Source: JAXMEB01 sp046348545 (lineage in GTDB: Bacteria > Pseudomonadota > Gammaproteobacteria > Berkiellales > Berkiellaceae). From it: DNA of 64,000 nt. Positions 26,053 to 35,227 of the stretch are shown piece by piece. Within the stretch, counting starts at the first letter, position 1, and every line of letters starts with the position of its first letter. The position numbers and the translations under genes are program-made. The notes beneath the pieces are model-generated. The model was given only the letters and a program-made list of their open reading frames with translations. It did not search any database and had not been told where the DNA came from. The stretch covers positions 1-64,000 of the forward strand of contig JAXMEB010000004.1 of assembly GCA_046348545.1 (NCBI GenBank), given 5' to 3'.

Positions 26053-28333
26053 ATTACCTCACTCTAGAATCGCCAAACGGGTTGCGCTGATTGGAAACCC
26101 TAACTGTGGTAAAACTACATTATTTAATCAACTAACTGGATCTAGTCAGCGAGTAGGCAATTGGGCTGGCGTGACGGTTGAACGTAAAAGTGGCTACTTA
26201 AAATCTGCCCAGGGCGATATTGAAATTATTGACTTGCCTGGAACTTATTCGCTGACGCTCGTGGGCGAGGTTGGGGAAGATGAAGCGATTACGAGAGATT
26301 TTTTACGTCAAGGGCAGTATGATCTCATATTAAATGTGGTAGACGCGGTTAGTTTAGAGCGTAATCTTTACTTAACGTTGCAATTGTTAGAGTTGGGACT
26401 TCCTCTTGTTTTGGTCGTCAATCGTTACGATTTAGTCTCATCTAAACAGTCTTTTTCGGTAAATAAACTCTCTAAGCAATTAGGTTGCCCTGTTTTTTCA
26501 ATCATAGCAACCGAAGGAGAGGGCCTGCCTGTCTTAAAGCAGTATCTACAGAATACTTCCCCCAAACCAAGTGTATTGCCTTTACATTATCATGAGGCGA
26601 TTGAGCGTGAGATCAATAATGTGCCTTTTGAATCTAAGATGATTCGGCCTGTCTGCCCGATGATGTCTCGTCATAAAGCGCTTTCTATTTTGGAAGGGGA
26701 AGAGACTTGCCAGGAGCCCGAAGTTTTTAAAATTCGTGAACGTATTTTAAGTGAGACGGGGAGTGAGCCGGACGTTTTGATTGCAACGCAGCGATATCGT
26801 TTTTTGGAAGCGCTTTGTCGAGATTTATTTCCAAGCAGAAAAAAATCAACGTTTGGATTTCAAATCGATACCTTAATATTGAACCGATTTTTAGGATTAC
26901 CAATCTTTTTTGCCGTCATGTATGTGATGTTTGTCTTTGCGATTAATGTCGGTGGCATATTTCAAGATAGTTTTGATATTTTTTCAAATGCATTGTTTGT
27001 AGATGGTCCTGCAATTTGGCTTAAGCAGCTTCATATCCCTGATTCGGTCATTGCTATTTTAGCTTATGGTGTTGGGAAGGGGATTAACACCACATTGACT
27101 TTTATCCCAGTGATCGGTGCGATGTTTTTAGCATTGACCTTCTTAGAAGACTCAGGGTTTATGGCCAGAGCCGCTTTTGTGATGGATAGACTGATGCGAG
27201 CACTGGGTTTACCGGGTAAAGCTTTTGTACCCATGATTGTGGGGTTTGGCTGTAATGTTCCTGCGATTTTAGGAGCAAGACACCTTGAGAATAAGCGTGA
27301 TCGCATTTTAACAGTGATGATGAGCCCATTTATGTCTTGTGGTGCCAGGCTAGCCATTTTTACGGTATTTGTTGCAGCATTTGTTCCAATGGGTGGACAA
27401 AATTGGGTCTTTGCTTTGTACGTGATTGGTATTTTAATGGCCATTTTTACGGGACTGATATTAAAACGCACGTTACTAAAAGGTCCTTCAGCACCATTGA
27501 TTTTAGAGATGCCAGAGTATCATTGGCCGCATTTAACAACTTTACTGCGTCATACTTGGCATCGTTTATCAAAATTTATCTTTAATGCCGGTAAGTTGAT
27601 TGTCGTTGTCTGTGCAATCATGGGCACTTTTAATGCGATTCAAGTCGGTGAAAAGTCAAACAGCTCTATTCTGTCAGAGACAGGCAAACTCGTGACACCC
27701 CTATTTAAACCCATTGGGCTAGAAGAAGAGAATTGGCCTGCAACCGTTGCATTGCTTTCCGGTGTCCTTGCAAAAGAAGTTGTGGTTGGAACCCTGAATA
27801 CTTTATATCAACAAGCGCTTGGTGAAGATGAGGTTATGGAAGCAGATTGGTCGCTCAAATCCCAATCGATGGCAGCCATATATTCTATCGGAGAAAACGT
27901 CAAACAGCTTGGAGGGGCGATATTAAACCCGGTTACTGCCAGTGCGCCGATAGAATCATTAGCTCACTCTTCAACTCAAATGATGCGTGCCCAATTTGAT
28001 GGACAGGCAGGTGCATTTGCATATTTGCTGTTTATTTTACTATATTTCCCATGTGTCTCGGCTGTATCAGCTATCGCCAAAGAGGTGAATAGGAAGTGGG
28101 CGATGTTCAGTGTTCTTTGGACGACTAGTTTGGCGTACCTGATTGCTGCCGTGTTTTATCAAGCAGCAACTTTCTCAGAACATCCAGTTTATGCATCTTG
28201 TTGGATAGGCAGCTGCATGATATTTTTAGTTTTAGCTTATGTAATACTAAGGACGATTGCCAAAAAACAATACCGCAGACGAGAATTGCCGACACGTATT
28301 CGCTTAAGCACGACCGCGGTTTCCCCTCTCTAG
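26039..28333 (+). CDS. feoB: Ferrous iron transporter FeoB
   Basis: 764 residues. An N-terminal G domain (GNPNCGKTTLFN about 18-29, DLPGTYSL, NRYD) is followed by a helical insertion and a C-terminal membrane domain with two Gate regions, including GFGCNVPAILGARH and MSPFMSCGARLAIFTVF. It imports iron(II) across the inner membrane. It overlaps feoA, and no feoC follows. A MITE begins 16 bp after the stop codon. Confidence 0.97.
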   Translation: MTVIELPHSRIAKRVALIGNPNCGKTTLFNQLTGSSQRVGNWAGVTVERKSGYLKSAQGDIEIIDLPGTYSLTLVGEVGEDEAITRDFLRQGQYDLILNVVDAVSLERNLYLTLQLLELGLPLVLVVNRYDLVSSKQSFSVNKLSKQLGCPVFSIIATEGEGLPVLKQYLQNTSPKPSVLPLHYHEAIEREINNVPFESKMIRPVCPMMSRHKALSILEGEETCQEPEVFKIRERILSETGSEPDVLIATQRYRFLEALCRDLFPSRKKSTFGFQIDTLILNRFLGLPIFFAVMYVMFVFAINVGGIFQDSFDIFSNALFVDGPAIWLKQLHIPDSVIAILAYGVGKGINTTLTFIPVIGAMFLALTFLEDSGFMARAAFVMDRLMRALGLPGKAFVPMIVGFGCNVPAILGARHLENKRDRILTVMMSPFMSCGARLAIFTVFVAAFVPMGGQNWVFALYVIGILMAIFTGLILKRTLLKGPSAPLILEMPEYHWPHLTTLLRHTWHRLSKFIFNAGKLIVVVCAIMGTFNAIQVGEKSNSSILSETGKLVTPLFKPIGLEEENWPATVALLSGVLAKEVVVGTLNTLYQQALGEDEVMEADWSLKSQSMAAIYSIGENVKQLGGAILNPVTASAPIESLAHSSTQMMRAQFDGQAGAFAYLLFILLYFPCVSAVSAIAKEVNRKWAMFSVLWTTSLAYLIAAVFYQAATFSEHPVYASCWIGSCMIFLVLAYVILRTIAKKQYRRRELPTRIRLSTTAVSPL

Positions 28334-28349
28334 AATTTTCTTTATCCTA

Positions 28350-28678
28350 GGGCGTGTCCCTAAAGTTTCAACCACACAAGTATTGCGACGACAGTTAATG
28401 CTGCCATGAACATTACTTTCGTTTTATCATATACCCTTCACAGCTGAATTTTCGGGGTTGTTGCCTTCGCGATTCTCACCGCAGTCATGTACCTTGTGTA
28501 CACTCCTGCGTCTCGAATGCTCGGCGCCTACCCGAAAAATCACCTGTTGTGGGTATATATATACAAAGGAATCAGGCATGGTATAGTTTGTTTTCTGGAT
28601 TCCCGCTTTCGCGGGAATGACGACCTAAATGTGATTTTAATTACACGTAGCAGCACTTGCAACTTTAGGGACACGCCC
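28350..28678. repeat. TA-flanked MITE with perfect terminal inverted repeats
   Basis: About 329 bp bounded by GGGCGTGTCCCTAAAGTT and its inverse AACTTTAGGGACACGCCC, with TA on both sides (28348-28349, 28679-28680). It contains a complete family-B repeat (28429-28562) and a hairpin, TTCCCGCTTTCGCGGGAA (28600-28617). The left half is repeated, inverted, at 1-160. No transposase gene is present, so it must have been moved by an enzyme encoded elsewhere. Confidence 0.85.
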
Positions 28679-28681
28679 TAG

Positions 28682-30129
28682 TACTACAGTTGTAAATTAA
28701 GGGAGCTGCATTTCATTCCTTTGATAATGATAAAATTTTGCCAAAGCCTGATGTTTACGTCGCCAAGCAGACCACTCAAGCAATTTTACAACTGCATGTT
28801 GAATGTTAGAATAAAAGTAGACAAAAAATCGCCTTGCTTCTTGTACTGACCACTCAATCAGGCCAAACCGCGACTTCTCAGAAACAATTTCATTCGGCTC
28901 TTTTTTCTTTTTTTTAATAATTGAAGTTCATTTTGATTGAATTGCCAACGTAATTTCACAAGAAAGGAAAGTGCCAACATTGAAAATGTAATATGACGAT
29001 ACCATCCTGTCCAACTACGCACTTCATATTCATCTAAACCTACTTCGCCTTTTGCCATCTCAAAGCATTCTTCAATCGTCCAGCGGCTTCCTGCAGCTTT
29101 GGCCATCTCTTGTAGTGATTTATGTTGATGAGAAAAGGCGATGTAAAAAGCGATATCTGTAGGATCTTTAATGTTCCTTCTCAATAGTAACCAACGCTCC
29201 CATCCCTCAGGGCTGTCGGAATTAATGACTATCCGTACCCATTGATAATGCCGTTTACCCTTAGAACCGTTACCAGCAGAAAGAGTCTGCCAGGCACTGG
29301 GTTCAATACGCTCCAAAACTTGCTTTACCCTATACTGCTCGAATCCAATGGTGACGGTGGTATTTGATGCAACAGATAGGATATATGATTGTTGATGCTT
29401 CTCCAAAAAAGCACGTAATGCATAACAACCATATACTTCATCACCCACAACCCACGACGGCTTAATATCATTTTCCAATGCTCGCCTTAACATGTCTTGA
29501 GCTAATACCGGCTTCGTTTTAAACTCAATATAATCAGGGATGCCAGCCTCTTTACAGCGAGTTCTATCTTCAAACCAATCTTGCGGAATATACAGTTCTC
29601 TATCAATCAAAGCACGACCATGAGAGGTAGCATAAGATAAAAATACACCTACTTGACAATTCTCAATACGACCTGCTGTTCCGGTATACTGACGTCCAAC
29701 ACCTACAGATTTGTCACCTTTTTTTAAAAAACCGGTCTCATCAATTGATAACACGCTTTCTTGTGAGCCCATGAAATTTATCGTATGCGTACACGATGCA
29801 TCTCTTAAACAATTCACATCCCAGGTGGCGCGACCCAGTAAATATTGAAAAGCATACGGGCTTTCACAGCCCGCTTGCTCTGCAAGCTGCCAACTGTTTT
29901 TACGCTCCACCGAGCTAATTAAACCGTTAAAATAGGCCGCTGCTGACTTCTTTGTTTCTGCTCTGGTAAAACAGTCTTGCAAGATATCTTGTATGCCAAT
30001 TAATTCTTGTTCTATTGATGACATAATTGAACTAGCTGATAATTGAGGAGACTCTATCCTTGATAAGACCATGATTCATCCTAAAAATACGAATTTTATC
30101 AGCAGCCTTCTTGATTTACAACTGTAGTA
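28682..30129. mobile_element. IS701-family insertion sequence, intact
   Basis: 1448 bp. The terminal inverted repeats are TACTACAGTTGTAAAT at the left and its inverse, with minor differences further in, at the right end (about 30114-30129). It is flanked by a 4-bp direct repeat, CTAG, at 28678-28681 and 30130-30133, the YTAR-type target of IS701. It carries one full-length transposase and landed exactly at the end of the MITE at 28350-28678. Confidence 0.92.
28858..30072 (-). CDS. IS701-family transposase
   Basis: 404 residues, undisrupted. It has the IS701/DDE_5 layout, with VLSIDETGFLKKGDKSVGVGRQYTG (first Asp near residue 110), WVVGDEVYGCYALRAFLE (second Asp) and the C-terminal WTIEECFEMAKGEVGLDEYEVRSW (catalytic Glu). 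It should be active for cut-and-paste transposition. It reads opposite to feoB and lies inside the inverted repeats described for this element. Confidence 0.93.
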   Translation of the reverse strand: MVLSRIESPQLSASSIMSSIEQELIGIQDILQDCFTRAETKKSAAAYFNGLISSVERKNSWQLAEQAGCESPYAFQYLLGRATWDVNCLRDASCTHTINFMGSQESVLSIDETGFLKKGDKSVGVGRQYTGTAGRIENCQVGVFLSYATSHGRALIDRELYIPQDWFEDRTRCKEAGIPDYIEFKTKPVLAQDMLRRALENDIKPSWVVGDEVYGCYALRAFLEKHQQSYILSVASNTTVTIGFEQYRVKQVLERIEPSAWQTLSAGNGSKGKRHYQWVRIVINSDSPEGWERWLLLRRNIKDPTDIAFYIAFSHQHKSLQEMAKAAGSRWTIEECFEMAKGEVGLDEYEVRSWTGWYRHITFSMLALSFLVKLRWQFNQNELQLLKKRKKSRMKLFLRSRGLA

Positions 30130-30133
30130 CTAG

Positions 30134-30172
30134 GTGCCGTAACCCCGAAAATTCAGCTGTGAAAGGTATAAA
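30134..30172. repeat. Half copy of family B repeat
   Basis: GTGCCGTAACCCCGAAAATT through CAGCTGTGAAAGGTATAAA matches the right end of the family-B repeats at 13147-13247 and, inverted, the left end at 7911-7940. It lies between the IS701 right end and the glcF stop codon. The missing half suggests that a repeat was cut by the neighbouring insertions. Confidence 0.6.
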
Positions 30173-30180
30173 TCGCAGAG

Positions 30181-31404
30181 CTACCCTGTTTGACCTAAGG
30201 CTCTCGCTAAAAAATAGATTGGATGAACGACTTTTACATGGAGTCTTTCCCGTTTGATAGCAGCTTGAAGATGTATCGCACAACCGATATTAGATGTTGC
30301 TAGGTAGTCTGCACCGGTTGATTTCAGTTCTTCTAGAATGCCTTTGCTGAGTTCATCAGCCCATTCAGGATGTTCTATCATGTAAGTGCCCGCCGATCCG
30401 CAACAGTAGCTGATTTTTGAAAAAGGAAGAACGGTTAATCCAGGAATCGCTTTTAAAAGTTGGTAGGCCCCATTTTCTTCTTTACAAACATTTCTGAGTG
30501 TACAAGGTGTGTGCAATAAGACCGTTGCATTGAATGTCTTTAATTTTTCGGGCAGGTGCTTTGCTAAAAAATGACTGATATCGGTTACTTTATGAGAAAT
30601 TTTGTTTGAATCATATTCTTTTAAAGTGGCGCCACAACCGCTCGCCATATGAATAAGGGCATCGAAAGATTTTTCAGCAAAAGCCTTTTCATTTTGTTGC
30701 TGGCGTTTTCCGGCTACTTGGAGATCACCACTGTGGAGTGCGATGGCACCACAGCAAGCTTGATCTTTTGGAAGGTGGACATCAAAGCCCACCATCTGTA
30801 GTGCATAAATGCCATTTTTTAGTGTCATGGTATCCAGCCAATCACTCATGCACCCTGTGAAGAAGCTGACCGCCCCTTTTTTGAGGCCGATAGCAGGATA
30901 AATGGTTTTAAACTGCAATGGTTTTTTAATGATTGGGAGTAAATTCTCTAAACGCGATAATTTTAAAAAGCGAGGAATGCCTAGCTTCTTGAGGGCAGTT
31001 CTTAGGCCAGATTGTTGGTAAAGCCACAGTAAATACCCCAACGTCTTTCGTAAGCGCGGTGATAGGATAATCCATTGAATTAATGTTGTGGTTGGATTCG
31101 AGGTTGGATCTTTTGCTTGAATGAATGATCTCGTTTGATCAATCAGTGATCCATAAGGCACATTGGCAGGGCACACGCGCTCACAATGCCTGCAGGACAG
31201 GCATTGATTGAGGTGAGCTTCCAATTTCTCATTCAACCCTAATTTTTCAGAGGCCAGTCCTTGCATCAAGGTAATTCGTCCTCTAGGGGATTCATTTTCA
31301 TCTTGGGTCAGTTGATAGGTAGGGCAATGAGGTAGGCAAAGCCCGCATTTGACACAGAGGCTCGCTTTCTCAAGGATGGTTTGTTGTTCGCTTCGGTTAT
31401 CCAT
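30181..31404 (-). CDS. glcF: Glycolate oxidase iron-sulfur subunit-like protein
   Basis: 407 residues. Two 4Fe-4S motifs are near the N-terminus (CVKCGLCLPHCPTY, about 17-30, and CLSCRHCERVCPANVP). Two CCG domains follow, with DQACCGAIALHSGD and SYCCGSAGTYM. This is the GlcF/LldE-type layout. It would accept electrons from a flavin subunit oxidising glycolate or a similar 2-hydroxy acid at the inner membrane. A GlcD-like flavoprotein is encoded at 52761-54140, 21 kb away, rather than next to it; that gene may be the partner. GlcF is divergently placed to the ferredoxin-like gene at 31436. Confidence 0.87.
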   Translation of the reverse strand: MDNRSEQQTILEKASLCVKCGLCLPHCPTYQLTQDENESPRGRITLMQGLASEKLGLNEKLEAHLNQCLSCRHCERVCPANVPYGSLIDQTRSFIQAKDPTSNPTTTLIQWIILSPRLRKTLGYLLWLYQQSGLRTALKKLGIPRFLKLSRLENLLPIIKKPLQFKTIYPAIGLKKGAVSFFTGCMSDWLDTMTLKNGIYALQMVGFDVHLPKDQACCGAIALHSGDLQVAGKRQQQNEKAFAEKSFDALIHMASGCGATLKEYDSNKISHKVTDISHFLAKHLPEKLKTFNATVLLHTPCTLRNVCKEENGAYQLLKAIPGLTVLPFSKISYCCGSAGTYMIEHPEWADELSKGILEELKSTGADYLATSNIGCAIHLQAAIKRERLHVKVVHPIYFLARALGQTG

Positions 31405-31435
31405 ATAATGCCATTTTCAACAAGAGGTCGTTATT

Positions 31436-31750
31436 GTGCCGTATTATCAGCATCATCTCTTTTTTTGTACCAATTTGCGAGAAAATGGTAAACAATGTTG
31501 TGCACAAGCGGGTGCCGTTCTCTTAAGAGAATATGCTAAAAAGCGTCTGAAGCAGTTAGGCTTGCAGGGCAAAGGCCTGAATCGAGTGAATTCAGCAGGC
31601 TGCTTGGACCGTTGTAAAGAAGGGCCAATTTTAGTCATTTATCCTGAAGGTGTTTGGTATACCTATCGAACGGAAGCCGATGTTGATGAGATTATTGAGC
31701 AACATATCATGAAGGGAAAGTTGGTTGACAGGCTTCTATTATCACGTTAA
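31436..31750 (+). CDS. Thioredoxin-like [2Fe-2S] ferredoxin
   Basis: 104 residues. It has the thioredoxin-like ferredoxin pattern: FFCTNLREN with QCC early, then SAGCLDRCKEGP and a C-terminal YPEGVWYTY, with cysteines at about 11, 20-21, 58 and 62. It is a small electron-transfer or cluster-binding protein of the cytoplasm, with unknown partner. It starts with GTG, and lies divergent from glcF with 31 bp between them. Confidence 0.82.
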   Translation: MPYYQHHLFFCTNLRENGKQCCAQAGAVLLREYAKKRLKQLGLQGKGLNRVNSAGCLDRCKEGPILVIYPEGVWYTYRTEADVDEIIEQHIMKGKLVDRLLLSR

Positions 31751-31822
31751 GAGAAGTAGATTGCCTGAATGTGATGTTCTTCTAGACAGTGAGGTATTGA
31801 TAACGGTTTGTTAGAAGAACTC

Positions 31823-34012
31823 ATGCGGTATCTTGCCATTTTGACCCTCCTCTTTTTCACGTGTGCTCTATCGGCCGCCTCAACTCAAATCACTGAGTCA
31901 GCAGAGCCGCTTGGCCGACCCAAAGTGGGGTTGGTCTTGAGTGGCGGTGGTGCAAGAGGCGCAGCGCATATTGGGGTAATTCAAATTTTAGAATCATTGA
32001 ATGTTCCCATCGATGCGATTGTAGGTACCAGTTTTGGCGCCGTGATTGGGGGGCTGTATGCAGCAGGGGTCCCGATCGACGAAATTGATCAGCGACTCTC
32101 AACTTTGGATTGGGAGTTGATCTTGCGAGGACAGGTTCCTCGAGATCATCTTTACTACCGCCGTAAACGTGATCATGACATTTTTTTGATTCAAAATACA
32201 TTAGGATTTAAAGAAGGTCAGCTTTATTTTCCCACCGGGGCTGTCGGTGGACAGCGTTTATACACTGTGTTTAAAACGATGTTGTTATCTAGAAAGCCAT
32301 CCTCTGATTTTGGACAGTTGCCGATTCCATTTAAAGCGGTTGCTACGGATATTGTCGCAGGTCGTCCGGTCTTGCTTGAGTCAGGTGATTTAGCGCTGGC
32401 GATGCTGGCAAGCATGTCGGTACCAGGGTTATACGCACCCGTTGAAGTGGGTGATTGGATGCTCGTTGATGGGGGGGTTGTTCAAAATCTACCTATAGAG
32501 GTTGCAAAAGCACAAGATCTGGATGTTTTGATCGTCGTGGATGTCGGCACATTGATGTTTGAAAAGGAAAATATCAAAAGTGTCCAACAAGTCTTGGGTC
32601 AAATCACCAATATCTATGTTCGAAAAAATGTTGATGAAAGCTTACATCTACTTGGAGCTCAGGATATTCTTATTCGGCCCCATCTAGAAGATATTGATAC
32701 GGCTGCGTTTGATGAGTTTGAAAAAGCCGTTCCCCGAGGTCATGATGCGACTTTTGAAAAGATTGAATTCCTAAAAAAATTGTCTAATGGCGCGCATGCG
32801 AAGCATTCAGTATCAGGGCTTGAGATTGATACCGTCGCTATTAAAAATGAGACAATATTAGAGACGACAGTTTATGAATCTTATTTAGAAAACGCCAAAG
32901 GTCCTGTCAAACCTGAAGTGCTCGCCTATGACATCGATCGTCTGTACGCGTTAAACTTTTTTGAAACAATTCGTTATGATATCACTGAAAATGATTCGAA
33001 CACGGCAATCGTTGTTGAACCGACTGAAAATAGATGGGGGCCCAATTACATTCAAGGCAGCTTGTTTTTAGAAGCTGATTTAGAAGGAGAAAGTCAATTT
33101 ACCTTGGGGATTGGCGTCACCCGAATGCCGATTAACCGTTTGGCGGGTGAAATTCGTGCGTATGGCCTTGTCGGAAACAAAACAGGATTGTTGTTGGAAT
33201 ATTATCAGCCTTTTAGCTCGGATTTGTCTTGGTATTGGTTAGCTAATACGAGCTATTTTAGGGAAAGCAGCCGATTTTATCGATATGATGATGCGGTCTC
33301 AGAATATCTAGTTGCTAGATTAGATGGTGGTTTAACACTGGGTAAGAATTTGGGGGAATGGGGGCGCGCTAGTCTTGGTTTTAAGCGAACGGGTGGTCGT
33401 TATACGCGGATCGTTGGTTTACCAGAAGTCATCACGAAACATTTTGCGGATGGTCAACTGCAGCCTAAATTCGAATGGGACACGTTCGATGATGCTTATT
33501 TTCCAACAAAGGGGTTTAAAGGGGCTTTTGAATATGGTGCTCACCGAAAACGAATGGGCAGTGATGTTGGATTTGATCAAATCAGTGCAGTCAGTGCTGT
33601 AGCTCATTCCTTCTTAAAACATACATTGGTTGGAGTCGCTCGATACCAAACGACTGTGAGTCATCAAGCCCCCCTTCATAGTCAATTTGCATTGGGAGGA
33701 TTGTTCCGTTTATCTGGGATCAGTATTAATCAGCTCAAAGGACAAGAAGCGGCATTACTTTCTGGGATATATTATTACGAAATTGCAGAAGCTAAACTCA
33801 TTCCAAATTATCCTTTTCCGGTCTATGTTGGGGCCTCTCTGGAAACAGGGAATGCCTGGGAAGACCGCAAAAGCGTTTTAGCTCATGCCTACAGGCCTTC
33901 GGGCAGTCTCTTTTTAGGTTTCAACAGTGCCTTAGGGCCTATATATTTTGGTTTGGGGGTGACCAATCCAGGGCGCCGCGCAATCCATCTCTCAATCGGT
34001 AGTCGGTTTTAG
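31823..34012 (+). CDS. PlpD-like patatin phospholipase, type Vd autotransporter
   Basis: About 729 residues. A signal peptide (MRYLAILTLLFFTCALSA) is followed by a patatin domain at about 30-290, with the oxyanion loop SGGGARGAAHIG, the catalytic serine in GTSFG (about residue 70) and the aspartate in VDGGVVQNLP (about 216). A POTRA-like region (about 325-395) and a C-terminal Omp85-type beta-barrel (about 400-729, ending in SIGSRF) complete it. The length and order match PlpD of Pseudomonas, which displays or releases a lipase through its own barrel. The ATG at 31823 is used; a TTG at 31808 is possible. Confidence 0.88.
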   Translation: MRYLAILTLLFFTCALSAASTQITESAEPLGRPKVGLVLSGGGARGAAHIGVIQILESLNVPIDAIVGTSFGAVIGGLYAAGVPIDEIDQRLSTLDWELILRGQVPRDHLYYRRKRDHDIFLIQNTLGFKEGQLYFPTGAVGGQRLYTVFKTMLLSRKPSSDFGQLPIPFKAVATDIVAGRPVLLESGDLALAMLASMSVPGLYAPVEVGDWMLVDGGVVQNLPIEVAKAQDLDVLIVVDVGTLMFEKENIKSVQQVLGQITNIYVRKNVDESLHLLGAQDILIRPHLEDIDTAAFDEFEKAVPRGHDATFEKIEFLKKLSNGAHAKHSVSGLEIDTVAIKNETILETTVYESYLENAKGPVKPEVLAYDIDRLYALNFFETIRYDITENDSNTAIVVEPTENRWGPNYIQGSLFLEADLEGESQFTLGIGVTRMPINRLAGEIRAYGLVGNKTGLLLEYYQPFSSDLSWYWLANTSYFRESSRFYRYDDAVSEYLVARLDGGLTLGKNLGEWGRASLGFKRTGGRYTRIVGLPEVITKHFADGQLQPKFEWDTFDDAYFPTKGFKGAFEYGAHRKRMGSDVGFDQISAVSAVAHSFLKHTLVGVARYQTTVSHQAPLHSQFALGGLFRLSGISINQLKGQEAALLSGIYYYEIAEAKLIPNYPFPVYVGASLETGNAWEDRKSVLAHAYRPSGSLFLGFNSALGPIYFGLGVTNPGRRAIHLSIGSRF

Positions 34013-34020
34013 GAGGTTAG

Positions 34021-34049
34021 TTGTCAGCTGAGGTAACCTTCTGTATAAT
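34021..34049 (+). promoter_or_regulatory. Promoter for rplM-rpsI
   Basis: TTGTCA at 34021-34026 and TATAAT at 34044-34049 are separated by 17 bp, an almost ideal sigma-70 promoter. They lie about 55 bp before the rplM start. Confidence 0.75.
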
Positions 34050-34103
34050 TTCCCGACTTACAGCTCCGTTGCTCTGTAAATTTATTTTGAGTAGGAATCA
34101 GTA

Positions 34104-34544
34104 ATGGCTAATTTTAAGACAGTGAGTGCAAAGCCCGAAGAAGTAAAGCGGGACTGGTTGTTAATTGATGCGGATGGCAAGATTGTAGGCCGTCTAGCCT
34201 CTAAGGTTGCTAGCTTACTTCAGGGTAAGCATAAGCCAATCTACACTAAACACGTGGATACTGGCGATGCGGTGATCATTATCAACGCTGAAAAAGTTCT
34301 CTTTACCGGCAGTAAAGAAGAGACCAAAGTGTACCATTCGCATACCGGTTATCCTGGCGGTATTAAGTCTGTTACAGCTGACAAACTTAGAGCTAAGCAT
34401 CCCACACGCATTCTTGAGAACGCGGTAAAACGGATGTTACCAAAGGGTCCTTTGGGGCGTCAGATGTTTAAAAAGTTGAAAGTGTACGCTGGTGCGGCGC
34501 ATCCGCACACGGCGCAAACACCCAAAGTGTTAGAGAATATTTAG
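34104..34544 (+). CDS. rplM: 50S ribosomal protein L13
   Basis: 146 residues, about the usual length. It has the L13 core, with VGRLASKVASLLQGKHKP, YTKHVDTGDAVIIINA and MLPKGPLGRQMFKKLKVYAG. It is a primary assembly protein of the large subunit. It is co-transcribed with rpsI, which begins 9 bp after its stop codon. Confidence 0.98.
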   Translation: MANFKTVSAKPEEVKRDWLLIDADGKIVGRLASKVASLLQGKHKPIYTKHVDTGDAVIIINAEKVLFTGSKEETKVYHSHTGYPGGIKSVTADKLRAKHPTRILENAVKRMLPKGPLGRQMFKKLKVYAGAAHPHTAQTPKVLENI

Positions 34545-34553
34545 AGGTCCAGC

Positions 34554-35012
34554 ATGGCAGAACAATATTATGGGACAGGTCGACGTAAAACGGCATGTGC
34601 ACGTGTTTTCTTAAAGAAAGGCAAAGGCGATATCAGCGTCAATGCTCAAACCATCGAAGAATACTTTGGTGGTCGTAAAGCGGCGCACATGGTTGTTCGT
34701 CAGCCGCTCGCCTTACTGGAGCTTGATAAGAAATTTGACATTAAAGTGACTGTCTCTGGTGGTGGCCCCATGGGTCAAGCTGGTGCGATTCGTCATGGTA
34801 TTTCAAGAGCGCTCATGGCTTACGATGAATCTGGCATGACGCCTGTTGTCGTAGAAACAACGGGAGATGATGAAGAGGGTACCAGTGGTGCTCAATCTTA
34901 TCGTCGTCAGCTTCGTCGCGCCGGGTATGTCACCCGTGATGCGCGTGAAGTCGAACGTAAGAAAGTGGGTCATCGTAAGGCGCGTAAAGTCGAACAGTAC
35001 TCTAAACGCTAA
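34554..35012 (+). CDS. rpsI: 30S ribosomal protein S9 with an internal insertion
   Basis: 152 residues compared with 130 in E. coli. The N-terminus (YYGTGRRKTACARVF), the GGGPMGQAGAIRHGISRALMAYDES segment and the C-terminal tail (VEQYSKR) are normal. Between YDES and LRRAGYVTRDAR lies an extra stretch of about 22 residues, beginning GMTPVVVETTGDDEEG and rich in acidic residues. The reading frame is intact and the rest is conserved, so the gene should be functional. The conserved C-terminal tail reaches the decoding centre. Confidence 0.96.
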   Translation: MAEQYYGTGRRKTACARVFLKKGKGDISVNAQTIEEYFGGRKAAHMVVRQPLALLELDKKFDIKVTVSGGGPMGQAGAIRHGISRALMAYDESGMTPVVVETTGDDEEGTSGAQSYRRQLRRAGYVTRDAREVERKKVGHRKARKVEQYSKR

Positions 35013-35029
35013 CATACTCTTGCCACTTT

Positions 35030-35200
35030 TAATTGATGCTTTGCTTGTCCGTCCGATGCATCTCGCTCGAAGTTCGAAGAACGTAGGCGAAAGCTCGCAA
35101 GAGCGTAGGCGGATTGTCTACGGTCTTTCACCCCCGTCATGCACTTGATGTGTACTCCGGGGGTTCACTCACTTGAGGCCTTGCCTAAATTCAAAGCGGT
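35030..35200. repeat. Repeat-rich intergenic region after rpsI
   Basis: Contains GCTCGCAAGAGCGTAGGCGG, which recurs in variant form at 48840-48870 and, inverted, at 7710-7730 and 13185-13205. It also has an imperfect palindrome around 35120-35170 (CACCCCCGTCATGCAC to TGTGTACTCCGGGGG). No gene is supported here. The stretch 35013-35377 holds this repeat, a terminator and otherwise nothing that I recognise. Confidence 0.5.
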
Positions 35201-35227
35201 TTGAGTATACCCTATCTCTTTTCAGAC

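Noticed and set aside
27064..27471. Minus-strand open frame inside feoB
   Set aside because: Shadow frame of a highly conserved membrane protein gene; it has no start signal or known family.
28487..28681. Open frame of 64 codons inside the MITE
   Set aside because: The same sequence is repeated at 7969-8163 with differing frames; it is the family-B repeat read by chance.
35013..35227. Possible RNA gene or riboswitch after rpsI
   Set aside because: The structured look comes from the dispersed repeat, which recurs at other unrelated loci; only the terminator at 35228-35253 is specific.
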